NCBI GenBank assembly: GCA_022486935.1
Contig: JAKVJO010000004.1
Location: 1 to 54,495, forward strand
Reading direction: 5' to 3'
DNA: 54,495 nucleotides
From: Solobacterium sp.
GTDB lineage: Bacteria > Bacillota_I > Bacilli_A > Erysipelotrichales > Erysipelotrichaceae
Part shown: one piece after another, positions 43,967-53,005 of the stretch
Position numbering within the stretch: the first letter of the stretch is position 1
How the letters are laid out: each line of letters opens with the position of its first letter
Notes under the pieces: model-generated
What the model saw: only the letters and a program-made list of their open reading frames with translations
The model's database searches: none
What the model was told of the DNA's origin: nothing
Position numbers and translations under genes: made by a program

Positions 43967-44098
43967 AAAATCCTCCGCCAAATACGTTAAAAGCCGGAGG
44001 TGAACGCACTGTGAACAGAACCTAAACTAAAACTGAAAAGAGGTCACTTTATCATCTTTTCTTAACAAATAGAACGTTCGCGGGTGTTTATCAGAGAA

Positions 44099-45337
44099 TC
44101 AGAAGTAGATATAGCCGGCAATGATATCGGTGCTGACTGATCTCTCATGGTAACCACCCATATATCCGCCCTCTTTGACGTATATAGAATTGCCGCTAAC
44201 AGAAGCGACAAACGCAACATGTCCGTATGCGCTGGTGTAAGGTTGAGCCCAAACCGCAATTGAATTAGCACGTGGTTCAGTTCCAGTTGAGTAACCTGCA
44301 GCTGATGCGCTGCTTAACCATGAAATAGCGTTGCCCCAGTATCCGGGTAATGAAATTCCTAAATTATCATGTACAAGCTGCCATGCGCCCCAGGTACAGT
44401 TGGACCAACTGCCAGAGTACGGATTGCCGGAAGAGTCTCCAGTAGAGGCGCTGCCGCCACTTGAACCGGAACCCGACGTGCCGCTTCCGGAAGAGCCGCT
44501 GCTGGAAGAACTGCCCTCTGTTGTACTGTTATTGATATCGTTGATTGTGGAATTGTTGCTGGCAATCTGAGACTGGGCATCGCTGATCTGGGTGCCGGTA
44601 GCTGCCAGCTGTGTTTCATATTGATTTTGCAATAAGTCGACCTTATATTTTGCCGCAAGCAGATCTGCCTGCTGAGATTCAAGAGCAGCACTTCCGTTTT
44701 CAAGATCTGTTTTGGTTTGCACAAGTTCGTCTTGTTCTGTCTGCAGCTGATCCTGCATGGTATTCAGCTCATCCAGCGAGTTGGTATCACTGGCAGAGAT
44801 ATCAGAAAGTCCGTTGGCAATACGGATCAGATCATCAAAGGATTCAGCACCCATGAGGATATCAATGATATTGGACATCCGCATTGTGGTCTGCTCTGCA
44901 ACCAGGCGACTTTTCACTTTATCTTTCAGCTCATCGATCTTGGCCTGAGTGGCATCGATCTCTGCCTGCTTAGCTTCAACATTTGCTTCGGCTTCCTGAA
45001 TTTGATAATTTAGATCTTCAATCATTCCGTTATATTCGGAAATTTGTTGGTTGTAATTACTGATCTGTGTGGACAGTTCATTGATATTGGTCGTCAGCGT
45101 GCTTTTGGACGCATTAATAGAATCAATCTGCGACTGCAGGTTGCTGTTCTGTGACTTCATGTACTCGAGGTAGGCATTGCAACTGTCCTTGTCGGCAGCC
45201 GCAACCGTTCCGGTACACTTCGTGTTCCAGTAAGTTGTATTGCTATAATCGGTATCATCGTCTGCTTTCACATTGAGCGGGAATGCCAATGTGATTGCGA
45301 GTGCAGTGATGCCTGCTATCCATCTGCTTTTATTCAC
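44099..45337 (-). CDS. PcsB-like secreted CHAP-domain peptidoglycan hydrolase
   Basis: The product of 412 residues begins with GTG. It has a signal peptide (to about NVKADDD), a coiled-coil region (about 55-265), a Ser/Gly-rich linker (about 272-305) and a CHAP domain (about 306-412) with Cys314 in SNCTWGAW and His373 in YGHVAFV. This is the PcsB/SagA layout: the coiled coil regulates activity and docks to FtsEX, while the CHAP domain cleaves stem peptides during division. No ribosome site is seen; a consensus TATAAT lies eight bases before the start, suggesting a leaderless transcript. Confidence 0.9.
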   Translation of the reverse strand: MNKSRWIAGITALAITLAFPLNVKADDDTDYSNTTYWNTKCTGTVAAADKDSCNAYLEYMKSQNSNLQSQIDSINASKSTLTTNINELSTQISNYNQQISEYNGMIEDLNYQIQEAEANVEAKQAEIDATQAKIDELKDKVKSRLVAEQTTMRMSNIIDILMGAESFDDLIRIANGLSDISASDTNSLDELNTMQDQLQTEQDELVQTKTDLENGSAALESQQADLLAAKYKVDLLQNQYETQLAATGTQISDAQSQIASNNSTINDINNSTTEGSSSSSGSSGSGTSGSGSSGGSASTGDSSGNPYSGSWSNCTWGAWQLVHDNLGISLPGYWGNAISWLSSASAAGYSTGTEPRANSIAVWAQPYTSAYGHVAFVASVSGNSIYVKEGGYMGGYHERSVSTDIIAGYIYF

Positions 45338-45345
45338 AGTTTACT

Positions 45346-45378
45346 ATTATACGGGTGTTCACTTAAAACACCAAACTT
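45346..45378 (-). promoter_or_regulatory. Promoter of the PcsB-like gene with inverted repeat
   Basis: On the minus strand TTGGTG and TATAAT are spaced 17 bases. The inverted repeat GGTGTT...AACACC (45354-45372) fills the spacer. TATAAT ends eight bases before the GTG, so the mRNA would have almost no leader. Confidence 0.6.
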
Positions 45379-45414
45379 TATGAAAGGCGGTGCAGACCAC
45401 TGCCTTCAAATTGG

Positions 45415-45448
45415 AATAAAAACAGTTCACACATTGCTGTATGAACTG
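45415..45448 (-). terminator. Terminator of tRNA-Leu
   Basis: CAGTTCATACA pairs with TGTGTGAACTG around GCAA, with TTTTTATT following. Confidence 0.85.
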
Positions 45449-45462
45449 ATTCTTCTAATACT

Positions 45463-45546
45463 TGGTGCACCAGACAAGACTTGAACTTGCACGGATTGCT
45501 CCATACGCCCCTCAAGCGTACGTGTCTGCCATTCCACCACTGGTGC
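45463..45546 (-). tRNA. tRNA-Leu (anticodon GAG), CCA encoded
   Basis: The minus strand has acceptor GCACCAG/CTGGTGC, a D arm, anticodon stem TACGC/GCGTA with loop TTGAGGG (anticodon GAG), a long variable arm (class II) and discriminator A with encoded CCA. It reads CUC and CUU codons. Confidence 0.93.
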
Positions 45547-45557
45547 ATGCAGGAAAT

Positions 45558-45586
45558 ATTATACCTGTCACTCTGATGTTCGTCAA
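45558..45586 (-). promoter_or_regulatory. Sigma-70 promoter of tRNA-Leu
   Basis: TTGACG and TATAAT on the minus strand are exactly 17 bases apart; transcription starts a few bases before the mature 5' end. Confidence 0.85.
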
Positions 45587-45597
45587 AGCTTTTAGGG

Positions 45598-46080
45598 CTA
45601 TTTCCTGATCTTTTTTTGCGAAGGTGCCTGAGATGGCATCTTCATCAGCATCTCCCTGATCTGGGCGATGGCCTCGGAATAGGTACCCAGTTCCGTTTCG
45701 CTCAATAGCGCAAAGTTTGGGGTGAGTGCTGAAACGATACGCTGATCAATCTGTTTCATCAGTTTCCTGCCGCTGGCAGTCATGTCTACTGTGACAATCC
45801 TGCGGTTGTCGGGGTCAATGGCCCGCTTGACATAACCGCGGTGTTCCAGAAAGTTGATGATCGGCGTGAGCTGCTGTTTTGAAATGCCTCTTGTTTCAGC
45901 CAGTTCAGACATCCGGATATGATCCCGGCGGGACAGGACAAACAGTACCTGCAGCTGGGAATTGGTGATGGATTCCGGGCAGACTGCCTGGTAGGGGTGA
46001 ACAATCTTCTCCTCCAGCAGCGGTACCAGAAGCATCAGTTCATGTATTTCATCCTGCAGTGCAGTATTTTTCTTAGCCAC
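45598..46080 (-). CDS. MarR family transcriptional regulator
   Basis: The product of 160 residues begins with GTG with GGAGG seven bases upstream. It has the MarR winged helix: NSQLQVLFVLSRRDHIRMSELAETRGISKQQLTPIINFLEHRGYVKRAIDPDNRRIVTVDMTASGR. It lies on the same strand 97 bases downstream of the FMN/FAD reductase gene. A palindromic cluster at 48601-48624 in that gene's promoter region is a candidate binding site. Confidence 0.9.
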   Translation of the reverse strand: MAKKNTALQDEIHELMLLVPLLEEKIVHPYQAVCPESITNSQLQVLFVLSRRDHIRMSELAETRGISKQQLTPIINFLEHRGYVKRAIDPDNRRIVTVDMTASGRKLMKQIDQRIVSALTPNFALLSETELGTYSEAIAQIREMLMKMPSQAPSQKKIRK

Positions 46081-46129
46081 GTCAGATCCTCCGGAACTAT
46101 TGTAGCAGATTCAATCGGCAATGATTGAA

Positions 46130-46164
46130 ACAGAAGGAGTCCCCGTATAGGAAACTCCTTCTGT
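46130..46164 (-). terminator. Hairpin between the flavoprotein and marR genes
   Basis: ACAGAAGGAGT pairs with ACTCCTTCTGT, eleven pairs, with a short T-run (TTTC) on the minus strand. It may be a partial terminator or mRNA stabiliser. Confidence 0.55.
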
Positions 46165-46177
46165 GAGGGGAATGATA

Positions 46178-48577
46178 TCAGTTCTGTTTGGTTGCGTATT
46201 CTGCTGCGTTGGTGCCGGCAAGCTTACCGGAAGTGAAGCACCATCCGTGAGCGACTCCGCCGTAGTCAATGTAACCCTGTTCTTCGCCAAGCAGTACACC
46301 GAGGCTGTCGGTGCCGCATGCATAGAGTCCGCTGATGACGTTGCCGTCGTTGTCCAGTACTTCAATGTTCTCGTTGACATCAAGCCCGCCGGTTGTGGAA
46401 TAGCAGTACTCCGTTGCCTTGATTGCATAGTACTTAGTGCTTGTTGTGCTGATCGCAGTCATGTTTTCAGCGCTCTTGTTCCATTCCGGATCGTTGCCGC
46501 TTTCCGCATAGCTGTTGTAGTTGGTGATTGTTTCAGAAAGGTTGTCAGCCCCGAGCTTTTCCTGCAGTTCTTCAATGGAATCTGCTTCAACAACGATGCC
46601 GAGATCTTCGCCGAGGGAGATGATCTTATCAAGATCGGTGATCGGCTCATTGGTATTCAGATAATACTCAGAATTGGACATGCTGGAGAAGTCCGGCATT
46701 GCCCCGTCGGTGGAACCGGCTGCGGACATATCCGGCATAGCGGATCCTTCCGGCATGGATGCACCTTCCGGCATAGCGGATGTATCTGTGGTGCCGGATG
46801 CCTGTGACATCAGGGAGCTCCTATCGAGGGAGCCATCCTGGATGTTCAGCATCATATATACCTGATCAAGTCCGTTGTTCTTGACATTGTCCATGTAATC
46901 CTGATCGACAATGGCATAGTAGTTATCGCCTGCTTTGTAGGCATTTTCAGTGATATCGGTGACTTCATCGCCGGTGCAGAAACGGGATCCGTTTTCATCA
47001 ACCAGCAATACGTTGGTGCTGGAAGCGATCGCATCCAGTGTCTTCTGATGACTTGGTTCAACTTCGGTGCTGCGCAGGTCTGTGGTGGTTCTGACAACGT
47101 GTGCCATACCTGGTGTGGAGATGTTGTAGGATGCCGCATTCAGGTTGTCCATGGCATCTTCAATCATGGTTCCATCATTCTGGTACATACCAACCAGGTG
47201 CAGGGAACTGCCGAGGTACTTCTCTGTCAGTTCAGAGCTTCCGCCGTAGCCGCCGGTGCAGAGAATGACGCTCTTTGCGTGGATCTCATAGGTGGTGCCA
47301 TCCTGCCCGACTGCTTCAACACCGGTGATGTTTCCATCTTCGTCGGTGAGGATCTTGTCAGCAGTCATTTCCAGCATGTACTTGTCTTTATCGTTGTTCT
47401 TGCTGGCGTTATCAAGTGCCTGTTCATACATCTCAGTCACGGTGGTGCCGCTGGAAGTATCATAGCTTGCATAGACCGGATACTTGTTGCCCATGAAGGT
47501 AGCGAGTTTTCCGAACTGTACGCCGTTGATATTGATCATCCAGTCAAGTGTTTCACCGGAATCGTTGATCATGACATCAACGCATTCTTCTTTGGAATCA
47601 TTGCCGGAATCGGCCATCCACTGGCTCTTCAGCTCGGCGGTGTCAACCGGGTAATCAGCAGTTCCTTCAACCGGCTGTACTTCTTCGCTGGTTGGATTGA
47701 CAGCCATCGGGCCGCCTGCGTTGGTGGAAGTGCCGCCTACTTTGGCAGCGGTATCAATGCCGATGACCGCAGCGCCTGATTCAGCAGCACTGCAGTAAGC
47801 AGACATGCCGGCTGCGCCAAGGCCTACGACTACAACATCATAGTCATCAATGCTGACGGTATCTGTTTTCTTTTCAACAGTGGAATACCACTGGCTGGAA
47901 TCACCGCCGGCCTCATCGATTGCGCCGGAGACTGCACTCTTGATACCGGAAGAAGAAGCGGTTGCGCCGCTGATGGAGTCAACAGCGAGACTCTGGCTCT
48001 CCTTGATGCGCGGAATCAGATTGTCAATTGCAGTCTGGATGATATCTTCTGTTTCACCGCCGATATCAGTGACCTGGATATCGTCAATGGAATCAGCTGA
48101 CAGGGTAACGGATACTGTAAATGGTTTGGAATAGTTGTTGCCGTAGACTGTCTCGGTATAGGTGCCGGCAGTCATGGCTGTTTTCTCGGTGCTGGAAGAA
48201 CCTGTGATCTGACTGCTGATGTCCTTCAGATCGTTCTTCAGGGCCGTGCTGGTCATGGTAGCGCCGCTGTAGGAGTCAATGCTCAGATCGCCTGTTGCGT
48301 CCTTGCCGCTGAGATCTCCCAGGCTTCCATCATTGAACTCACTGATGGCATTGCCGCCGATGCCGCTTGTTTCCTTGTCTCCTTCTGCACTGGCAGAAGT
48401 GATTTTGCCGTCTTTGACGACAATCGTCATGGTAACGTCACCGCCGAATCCGGTATTTGTTGCTGTGTAGGTGCCATCGATACTGCTGGAAGCGGTTGAA
48501 CTGCTGCAGCCTGCCATGCTCATCAGCATGCCGGCCGAAACGAGTCCCGCAAGAAACCTGTTCGCCTTATTTCTCAT
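46178..48577 (-). CDS. FMN-binding, FAD-dependent reductase lipoprotein (fumarate reductase/UrdA-like)
   Basis: The product of 799 residues has a lipobox (MSMAGC, Cys24), two FMN_bind domains, each with a flavinylation motif (SGATMT at 104-109 and SGATAS at 203-208), then an FAD_binding_2 domain beginning at about 245 (VVVVGLGAAGMSAYCSAA) and ending in YATKQN. FMN is probably attached covalently by an ApbE-type transferase, which is not in the window. The domain resembles fumarate/urocanate reductases. A Met-Pro-Ser-rich insert lies around 46680-46815. It may pass electrons to an extracellular acceptor. GGAGG precedes ATG. Confidence 0.9.
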   Translation of the reverse strand: MRNKANRFLAGLVSAGMLMSMAGCSSSTASSSIDGTYTATNTGFGGDVTMTIVVKDGKITSASAEGDKETSGIGGNAISEFNDGSLGDLSGKDATGDLSIDSYSGATMTSTALKNDLKDISSQITGSSSTEKTAMTAGTYTETVYGNNYSKPFTVSVTLSADSIDDIQVTDIGGETEDIIQTAIDNLIPRIKESQSLAVDSISGATASSSGIKSAVSGAIDEAGGDSSQWYSTVEKKTDTVSIDDYDVVVVGLGAAGMSAYCSAAESGAAVIGIDTAAKVGGTSTNAGGPMAVNPTSEEVQPVEGTADYPVDTAELKSQWMADSGNDSKEECVDVMINDSGETLDWMININGVQFGKLATFMGNKYPVYASYDTSSGTTVTEMYEQALDNASKNNDKDKYMLEMTADKILTDEDGNITGVEAVGQDGTTYEIHAKSVILCTGGYGGSSELTEKYLGSSLHLVGMYQNDGTMIEDAMDNLNAASYNISTPGMAHVVRTTTDLRSTEVEPSHQKTLDAIASSTNVLLVDENGSRFCTGDEVTDITENAYKAGDNYYAIVDQDYMDNVKNNGLDQVYMMLNIQDGSLDRSSLMSQASGTTDTSAMPEGASMPEGSAMPDMSAAGSTDGAMPDFSSMSNSEYYLNTNEPITDLDKIISLGEDLGIVVEADSIEELQEKLGADNLSETITNYNSYAESGNDPEWNKSAENMTAISTTSTKYYAIKATEYCYSTTGGLDVNENIEVLDNDGNVISGLYACGTDSLGVLLGEEQGYIDYGGVAHGWCFTSGKLAGTNAAEYATKQN

Positions 48578-48600
48578 CTGTCCTCCTTGAATTAACAAAC

Positions 48601-48624
48601 ATTTACAGTAAATAAATATTTACT
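48601..48624. promoter_or_regulatory. Palindrome cluster, candidate MarR operator
   Basis: ATTTAC-A-GTAAAT and AGTAAATA-AA-TATTTACT overlap in the divergent promoter region between the flavoprotein and carboxypeptidase genes. On the minus strand they lie just downstream of a TTGACA/TATTTT promoter (48630-48659, 18-base spacer). Confidence 0.55.
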
Positions 48625-48629
48625 ATATG

Positions 48630-48659
48630 AAAATAACACCTGCACAATCTTCCTGTCAA
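48630..48659 (-). promoter_or_regulatory. Promoter of the flavoprotein-marR operon
   Basis: TTGACA and TATTTT on the minus strand are separated by 18 bases. The start would fall next to the palindrome cluster. Confidence 0.5.
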
Positions 48660-48677
48660 ACACTTTGTGAAGAGATG

Positions 48678-48683
48678 TATAAT
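48678..48683 (+). promoter_or_regulatory. -10 element of the carboxypeptidase gene
   Basis: TATAAT lies nine bases before the proposed ATG at 48693. A -35 (TGTCAA) is at an 18-base spacing. Confidence 0.4.
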
Positions 48684-48692
48684 CTTTTTAAG

Positions 48693-50009
48693 ATGAAACG
48701 GGGCCGATGGTTATCAAAACTGCTGCTGGCAGCTGCACTGCTGTTTTCAGGCTGCACATCCAGCGGTAATAGCGGGGATGAAGAGACCTATGCGGCAAGA
48801 GTGCTGCCGGATCTGTACTCGGAGTATGTTTATCTGGAGGATGCGGATACTGGCCAGGTATTGATTGATACCAGGTCAGAAGAACAGATGTACCCCGCCA
48901 GCATGACCAAGCTGATGACCGGGATAGTGGCAATTGAACATATCTCGGATCTGAGTGAAACCTATACCATTACCAACGAGATCATGTCCGGGCTGATTGA
49001 AGCATCTGCCAACCGGGCAGGATTTCTGGCGGGCGATTCGCCGACACTGGAAGATCTCTTATATGGAACGCTGCTGCCAAGCGGGGCAGAATGTGCCAGG
49101 GCACTGGCATTCTATGTGTCCGGCAGTGAAGAAGCCTTTGTCGACCTGATGAATGAAAAAGCGCAGGAACTGGGAATGACCGGAACTCACTTTGTGAATA
49201 CGACCGGCCTGCACGATGATGATCACTATTCCACCTGCCGGGATATGGCAATCCTGATGAATTACTGTATGCAGAACGAAGAGATGGTCAAGATCCTTTC
49301 CACGGAGTATCACACCTCGGTGGCAGTCAAACATTATCCAAACGGCCTGGGCATGGAAAACGGCGTGCTGCAGTATATCAACCAGACAGATCCCAAATAC
49401 CAGAACTTTGATATCCCGGGCTTTGTCTGCGGCAAGAGCGGCTATACCCTGGAAGGACTGTATACACTGGCCTCCTATACAACAGAATCCAACATGAACC
49501 TGATTCTGGTAGACTGCCATGGATATAAGGAACAGCACTATCCGGCATCCATTGCCGATGCGGCATCTATCTATAACTGGTTTGCAGAACATTATTCCAG
49601 GCAGACGGTTTATTCCCGGGGGTATGAACTTATCACGATCCGGGTCCGTGATTCTTCCGTCAGTACACTGAAGGTGACCTGCAGTGAAACGGTCACCATG
49701 GATCTTCCGAATGATGACAATCTCCATATTGTACTGGACTTCCCTGATACGGTTGAAGCCGGTACCAAAAAGGGCGATCCGATCGGGACACTGAAAATCT
49801 ATGACTATGATCAGCTGGTCTACAGCCAGGACTACTACGCAGAAGAAGACTGCCCGCAGTCATTTATGGGGACCGTGCGCACGGTGCTGTATGAACATGC
49901 CGCATGGATTTCACTGATCGGACTTGGCCTGATTGTGCTGATTCTCGCACTTGGCAATTATCATCCGAAAAAGAAAAAGAAACGGATTCACAGCACTGAT
50001 AAAAAATGA
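48693..50009 (+). CDS. D-alanyl-D-alanine carboxypeptidase lipoprotein (PBP5/DacF-like)
   Basis: The product of 438 residues has a lipobox (LLFSGC, Cys21), SxxK motif PASMTK (Ser70, Lys73), SxN-position motif PSGAE (Ser130, where Asn is replaced by Ala) and KTG-like motif KSGYT. A PBP5-type beta domain and a C-terminal membrane helix followed by a Lys-rich tail end the protein. It trims the fifth D-Ala of peptidoglycan stem peptides. The lipobox at the N terminus is unusual for the family. Start 48693 is preferred because it gives a normal signal peptide; no good ribosome site is present. Confidence 0.88.
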   Translation: MKRGRWLSKLLLAAALLFSGCTSSGNSGDEETYAARVLPDLYSEYVYLEDADTGQVLIDTRSEEQMYPASMTKLMTGIVAIEHISDLSETYTITNEIMSGLIEASANRAGFLAGDSPTLEDLLYGTLLPSGAECARALAFYVSGSEEAFVDLMNEKAQELGMTGTHFVNTTGLHDDDHYSTCRDMAILMNYCMQNEEMVKILSTEYHTSVAVKHYPNGLGMENGVLQYINQTDPKYQNFDIPGFVCGKSGYTLEGLYTLASYTTESNMNLILVDCHGYKEQHYPASIADAASIYNWFAEHYSRQTVYSRGYELITIRVRDSSVSTLKVTCSETVTMDLPNDDNLHIVLDFPDTVEAGTKKGDPIGTLKIYDYDQLVYSQDYYAEEDCPQSFMGTVRTVLYEHAAWISLIGLGLIVLILALGNYHPKKKKKRIHSTDKK

Positions 50010-50067
50010 CCTTTGTTCAGGAAACTGAGTGAACAAGCGCTTTCATGTCCTTTATTTTCATTATGCA

Positions 50068-50096
50068 TGGAAATCATTACAGCATGCGGTTATAAT
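50068..50096 (+). promoter_or_regulatory. Promoter of the second degV-like gene, leaderless
   Basis: TGGAAA and consensus TATAAT (50091-50096) are spaced 17 bases. The start of transcription would fall at or next to ATG 50104. Confidence 0.55.
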
Positions 50097-50103
50097 GACA
50101 ACC

Positions 50104-50952
50104 ATGCCAACTCCAAAACAGAAACTAGCCATTGTACTGGACTCCTCTTCGGATCTGTCAAATGAAGAAGCCAGTCAGCTTGGCGTATATGTCATCCGCA
50201 TGCCGCTGACCGTAGATGGAAAGCAGTATCTGGAAGGAACCAATATCACCGATGAAGAACTGATTGCCCTGATGAAAGGCGGATCAGTGATTACCACTGC
50301 CCAGCCGCCGATTGGCGCACTGCTGAGTCTCTGGACAAAACTGCTGGAAGAATATCAGGAGATTCTGTTCATCCCGATTTCCTCCAAACTGAGCGGTACC
50401 TGCTCAACTGCTGCGGCTGCTGCCAGGGCATTTGAAGGAAGAATATTTGTCGCGGACTGCCTGAGTGCCTGTGCACCGATCCAGGTGCTTGTCCGGTTTG
50501 CCAAGCAGCTTTCCATGTCCGGATATGGGGCAGAAGAAATCAAATATAAAATAGAACAGGAATGCAGCACCTATGCAGTCATTGTTCCGGAAACTCTGAC
50601 CTATCTGAAACGGGGCGGCCGGATCAAGCCGGCAGTTGCCCTTTTGGGGAATCTTCTGCAGATTATCCCGATTTTAAAAGTGGACCAGGGAGAGATTGAT
50701 GTCCTGGGCAAGGTCCGCACTGTCCGGAAAGCCTACCATCAGGCTATGGAAGGCATCCTGAATGTCGATGACCGTGACCAGTATGAATGGATGGTTGTCG
50801 TTGCCGGGACAGTGGATTATGAGCCGTGGAAAGCGGAGTTTGAACAGATCCTCGGACACGAAGTTCCAGTACGGAAGATCCGTGCCATTGTCATGGCACA
50901 CACGGGCCCCGGAACCCTGGGGTTTGCCCGAGTTCATAAGTTTTCACTCTGA
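50104..50952 (+). CDS. DegV family fatty-acid-binding protein (second copy)
   Basis: The product of 282 residues has the DegV pattern: LAIVLDSSSDLS, VITTAQPPIGALLSLW, IPISSKLSGTCSTA, LKRGGRIKPAVALLG and C-terminal AHTGPGTLGFARVH. It would be a FakB-type acyl carrier. ATG 50104 follows TATAAT by seven bases, and no ribosome site is evident. An alternative ATG at 50095 overlaps the -10 box and so is unlikely. It differs considerably from the copy at 1273, so the two may prefer different fatty acids. Confidence 0.88.
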   Translation: MPTPKQKLAIVLDSSSDLSNEEASQLGVYVIRMPLTVDGKQYLEGTNITDEELIALMKGGSVITTAQPPIGALLSLWTKLLEEYQEILFIPISSKLSGTCSTAAAAARAFEGRIFVADCLSACAPIQVLVRFAKQLSMSGYGAEEIKYKIEQECSTYAVIVPETLTYLKRGGRIKPAVALLGNLLQIIPILKVDQGEIDVLGKVRTVRKAYHQAMEGILNVDDRDQYEWMVVVAGTVDYEPWKAEFEQILGHEVPVRKIRAIVMAHTGPGTLGFARVHKFSL

Positions 50953-51011
50953 ATGTGACCAAAGTGCGGAGATATACGCATATTTTCTTGCAAGATGTAT
51001 CTTCATCATCA

Positions 51012-51020
51012 TATAATAGG
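51012..51020 (+). promoter_or_regulatory. -10 element of typA
   Basis: TATAAT lies about 25 bases upstream of ATG 51044, with a -35 candidate TCTTGC at 17 bases. Confidence 0.5.
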
Positions 51021-51043
51021 GAACGTTTCGAGGTGAAAAAAAT

Positions 51044-52882
51044 ATGGACTATCAGAAGATTATCAACATCGCAGTCATTGCCCATGTCGATGCCGGGAAG
51101 TCAACACTCGTTGATGCGTTCCTGAAGCAGAGTCATGTATTCAAGGACAATGATAAAGTCGTCAACTGCGTCATGGACAGCAATGACCTCGAACGCGAAC
51201 GCGGCATTACCATCTATTCCAAGAACTGCTCCGTGCAGTACAAGGATTATAAGATCAATATCGTAGATACCCCAGGGCATGCGGACTTCTCTTCAGAAGT
51301 AGAGCGCATCATCAAGACAGTAGATACTGTCATCCTGTTGGTGGACTCTGCGGAAGGACCGATGCCGCAGACACGTTTCGTGCTGCAGAAATCACTGGAG
51401 ATCGGCCTGCGTCCGATTCTGCTCATCAACAAGATGGACAAACCAGATGCCAGAGCCAACGAAGTCATTGATGAAGTTTATGATCTGTTCCTGGATCTGA
51501 ACGCGACTGACGATCAGCTGGACTTCCCGATTCTGTACGGCATTGCCCGTCAGGGAATTGTCCGCTATAACGCAGACGATACCAACACAGATATCATCCC
51601 GCTGTTTGAGACCATTCTGCATCATACCCAGGCTTATCCGAATCTCATGAGTGAGCCGGTTCAGATGCAGGTATGCGCACTTGCCTATGATGACTATATC
51701 GGCAGACTCGGCATTGGCCGTATCTATTCCGGTGTGCTCAAGGATTCCACCCCTTATGAGGTGTGCAACCAGAACGGCAAGACCGAACGCGGCAAGACCA
51801 ACCAGATCTTTGTCTATAAGGGAATGAGCCGGATCGGAGTCAAAGAAGCACAGTGCGGAGAAATCTGCATGATCTCCGGTATTGCGGATATTTCCATCGG
51901 TGACACGCTCTGCGAAATCGGCAACCCGGAACCGATGCCGATCATCAAGATTGAAGAGCCGACCCTGTCCATGAACTTCATGGTCAACGACAGCCCGTTT
52001 GCCGGCCAGTCCGGTAAGTATGTCACTTCCCGCAACATCCGTGAGCGTCTGGAGAAGGAACTCCAGGTCAACGTCGGACTGAAGGTTGAAGAAACCGACA
52101 GCACTGACTGCTTCAAGGTATCCGGACGCGGAGAACTTCATCTTTCCATCCTGCTTGAGCAGATGAGAAGAGAAGGCTACGAAGTTGCAGTATCCAGACC
52201 GGAAGTAATCCTGAAGAAGATTGACGGCGTTACCAATGAGCCGGTTGAAGAAGTTGTATGCGATGTACCGAATGAGTATTCCGGCACTGTCATCTCTGCA
52301 CTGAATGTCAGAAAAGGCATGCTGCAGAACATGGAAGACCAGGGATCCTATACCAGGATTACCTATCTTGTTCCAACAAGAGGCCTGATCGGCTACCGTT
52401 CTGACTTCATCAACGCTACGCATGGTGAAGGAACCATGGTCAGAAGACTTGCAGGCTATGAGCCATGGAAGGGAGATATCCCGCAGCGTGAAAACGGTGC
52501 ACTGATCTCCACTGAAACAGGTGGAGCCATGACCTATGCACTCTGGAACATCCAGGAGCGCGGCCAGCTGTTCATTGATGCACAGACCCCGGTATATGAG
52601 GGTATGATCATCGGTATGGCCAGCAAGAACAAGGATATGACAGTCAATCCGATCAAGAACAAGAAGATGACTGCTGTCCGTTCTACCGGTAACGATGAAG
52701 CCATGAAGCTTGTACCGCCGAAGGTGCTGACACTGGAAGGTGCAATCGAATTCATCAATGATGATGAACTGGTTGAAATCACTCCGACGGATATCCGTAT
52801 CCGCAAGAAATATCTGACCATCATCGAACGCAGACGCCATGCCCGTGAGCTTGGCAAGCTGGACGACGAGGAAGACGAATAG
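51044..52882 (+). CDS. typA: TypA/BipA translational GTPase
   Basis: The product of 612 residues is a full-length BipA: G1 [10 protein letters not shown]2 RERGIT, G3 DTPGHADF, G4 NKMD, then beta-barrel, EF-G-like domains III and V, and the specific C-terminal domain ([25 protein letters not shown]). It binds the ribosome at low temperature or stress and assists 50S assembly. GAGGTG precedes ATG. A terminator follows. Confidence 0.98.
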   Translation: MDYQKIINIAVIAHVDAGKSTLVDAFLKQSHVFKDNDKVVNCVMDSNDLERERGITIYSKNCSVQYKDYKINIVDTPGHADFSSEVERIIKTVDTVILLVDSAEGPMPQTRFVLQKSLEIGLRPILLINKMDKPDARANEVIDEVYDLFLDLNATDDQLDFPILYGIARQGIVRYNADDTNTDIIPLFETILHHTQAYPNLMSEPVQMQVCALAYDDYIGRLGIGRIYSGVLKDSTPYEVCNQNGKTERGKTNQIFVYKGMSRIGVKEAQCGEICMISGIADISIGDTLCEIGNPEPMPIIKIEEPTLSMNFMVNDSPFAGQSGKYVTSRNIRERLEKELQVNVGLKVEETDSTDCFKVSGRGELHLSILLEQMRREGYEVAVSRPEVILKKIDGVTNEPVEEVVCDVPNEYSGTVISALNVRKGMLQNMEDQGSYTRITYLVPTRGLIGYRSDFINATHGEGTMVRRLAGYEPWKGDIPQRENGALISTETGGAMTYALWNIQERGQLFIDAQTPVYEGMIIGMASKNKDMTVNPIKNKKMTAVRSTGNDEAMKLVPPKVLTLEGAIEFINDDELVEITPTDIRIRKKYLTIIERRRHARELGKLDDEEDE

Positions 52883-52889
52883 TCACAGA

Positions 52890-52923
52890 AAAAGGAAATG
52901 TCCGCAATGGATATTTCCTTTTA
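52890..52923 (+). terminator. Terminator of typA
   Basis: AAAGGAAAT-g-TCC pairs with GGA-t-ATTTCCTTT, ending in TTTTAT. Confidence 0.7.
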
Positions 52924-53005
52924 TAACCCCCACTCATCTATTATAGCAGTTTATATCGGAAATGTAAGGGGTTTCATTATGGCGGGGATCACCTATACTG
53001 GGGGT

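Noticed and set aside
48601-48624. CRISPR-like or iteron repeats
   Set aside because: Only two overlapping palindromes are present, without spacers or regular spacing.
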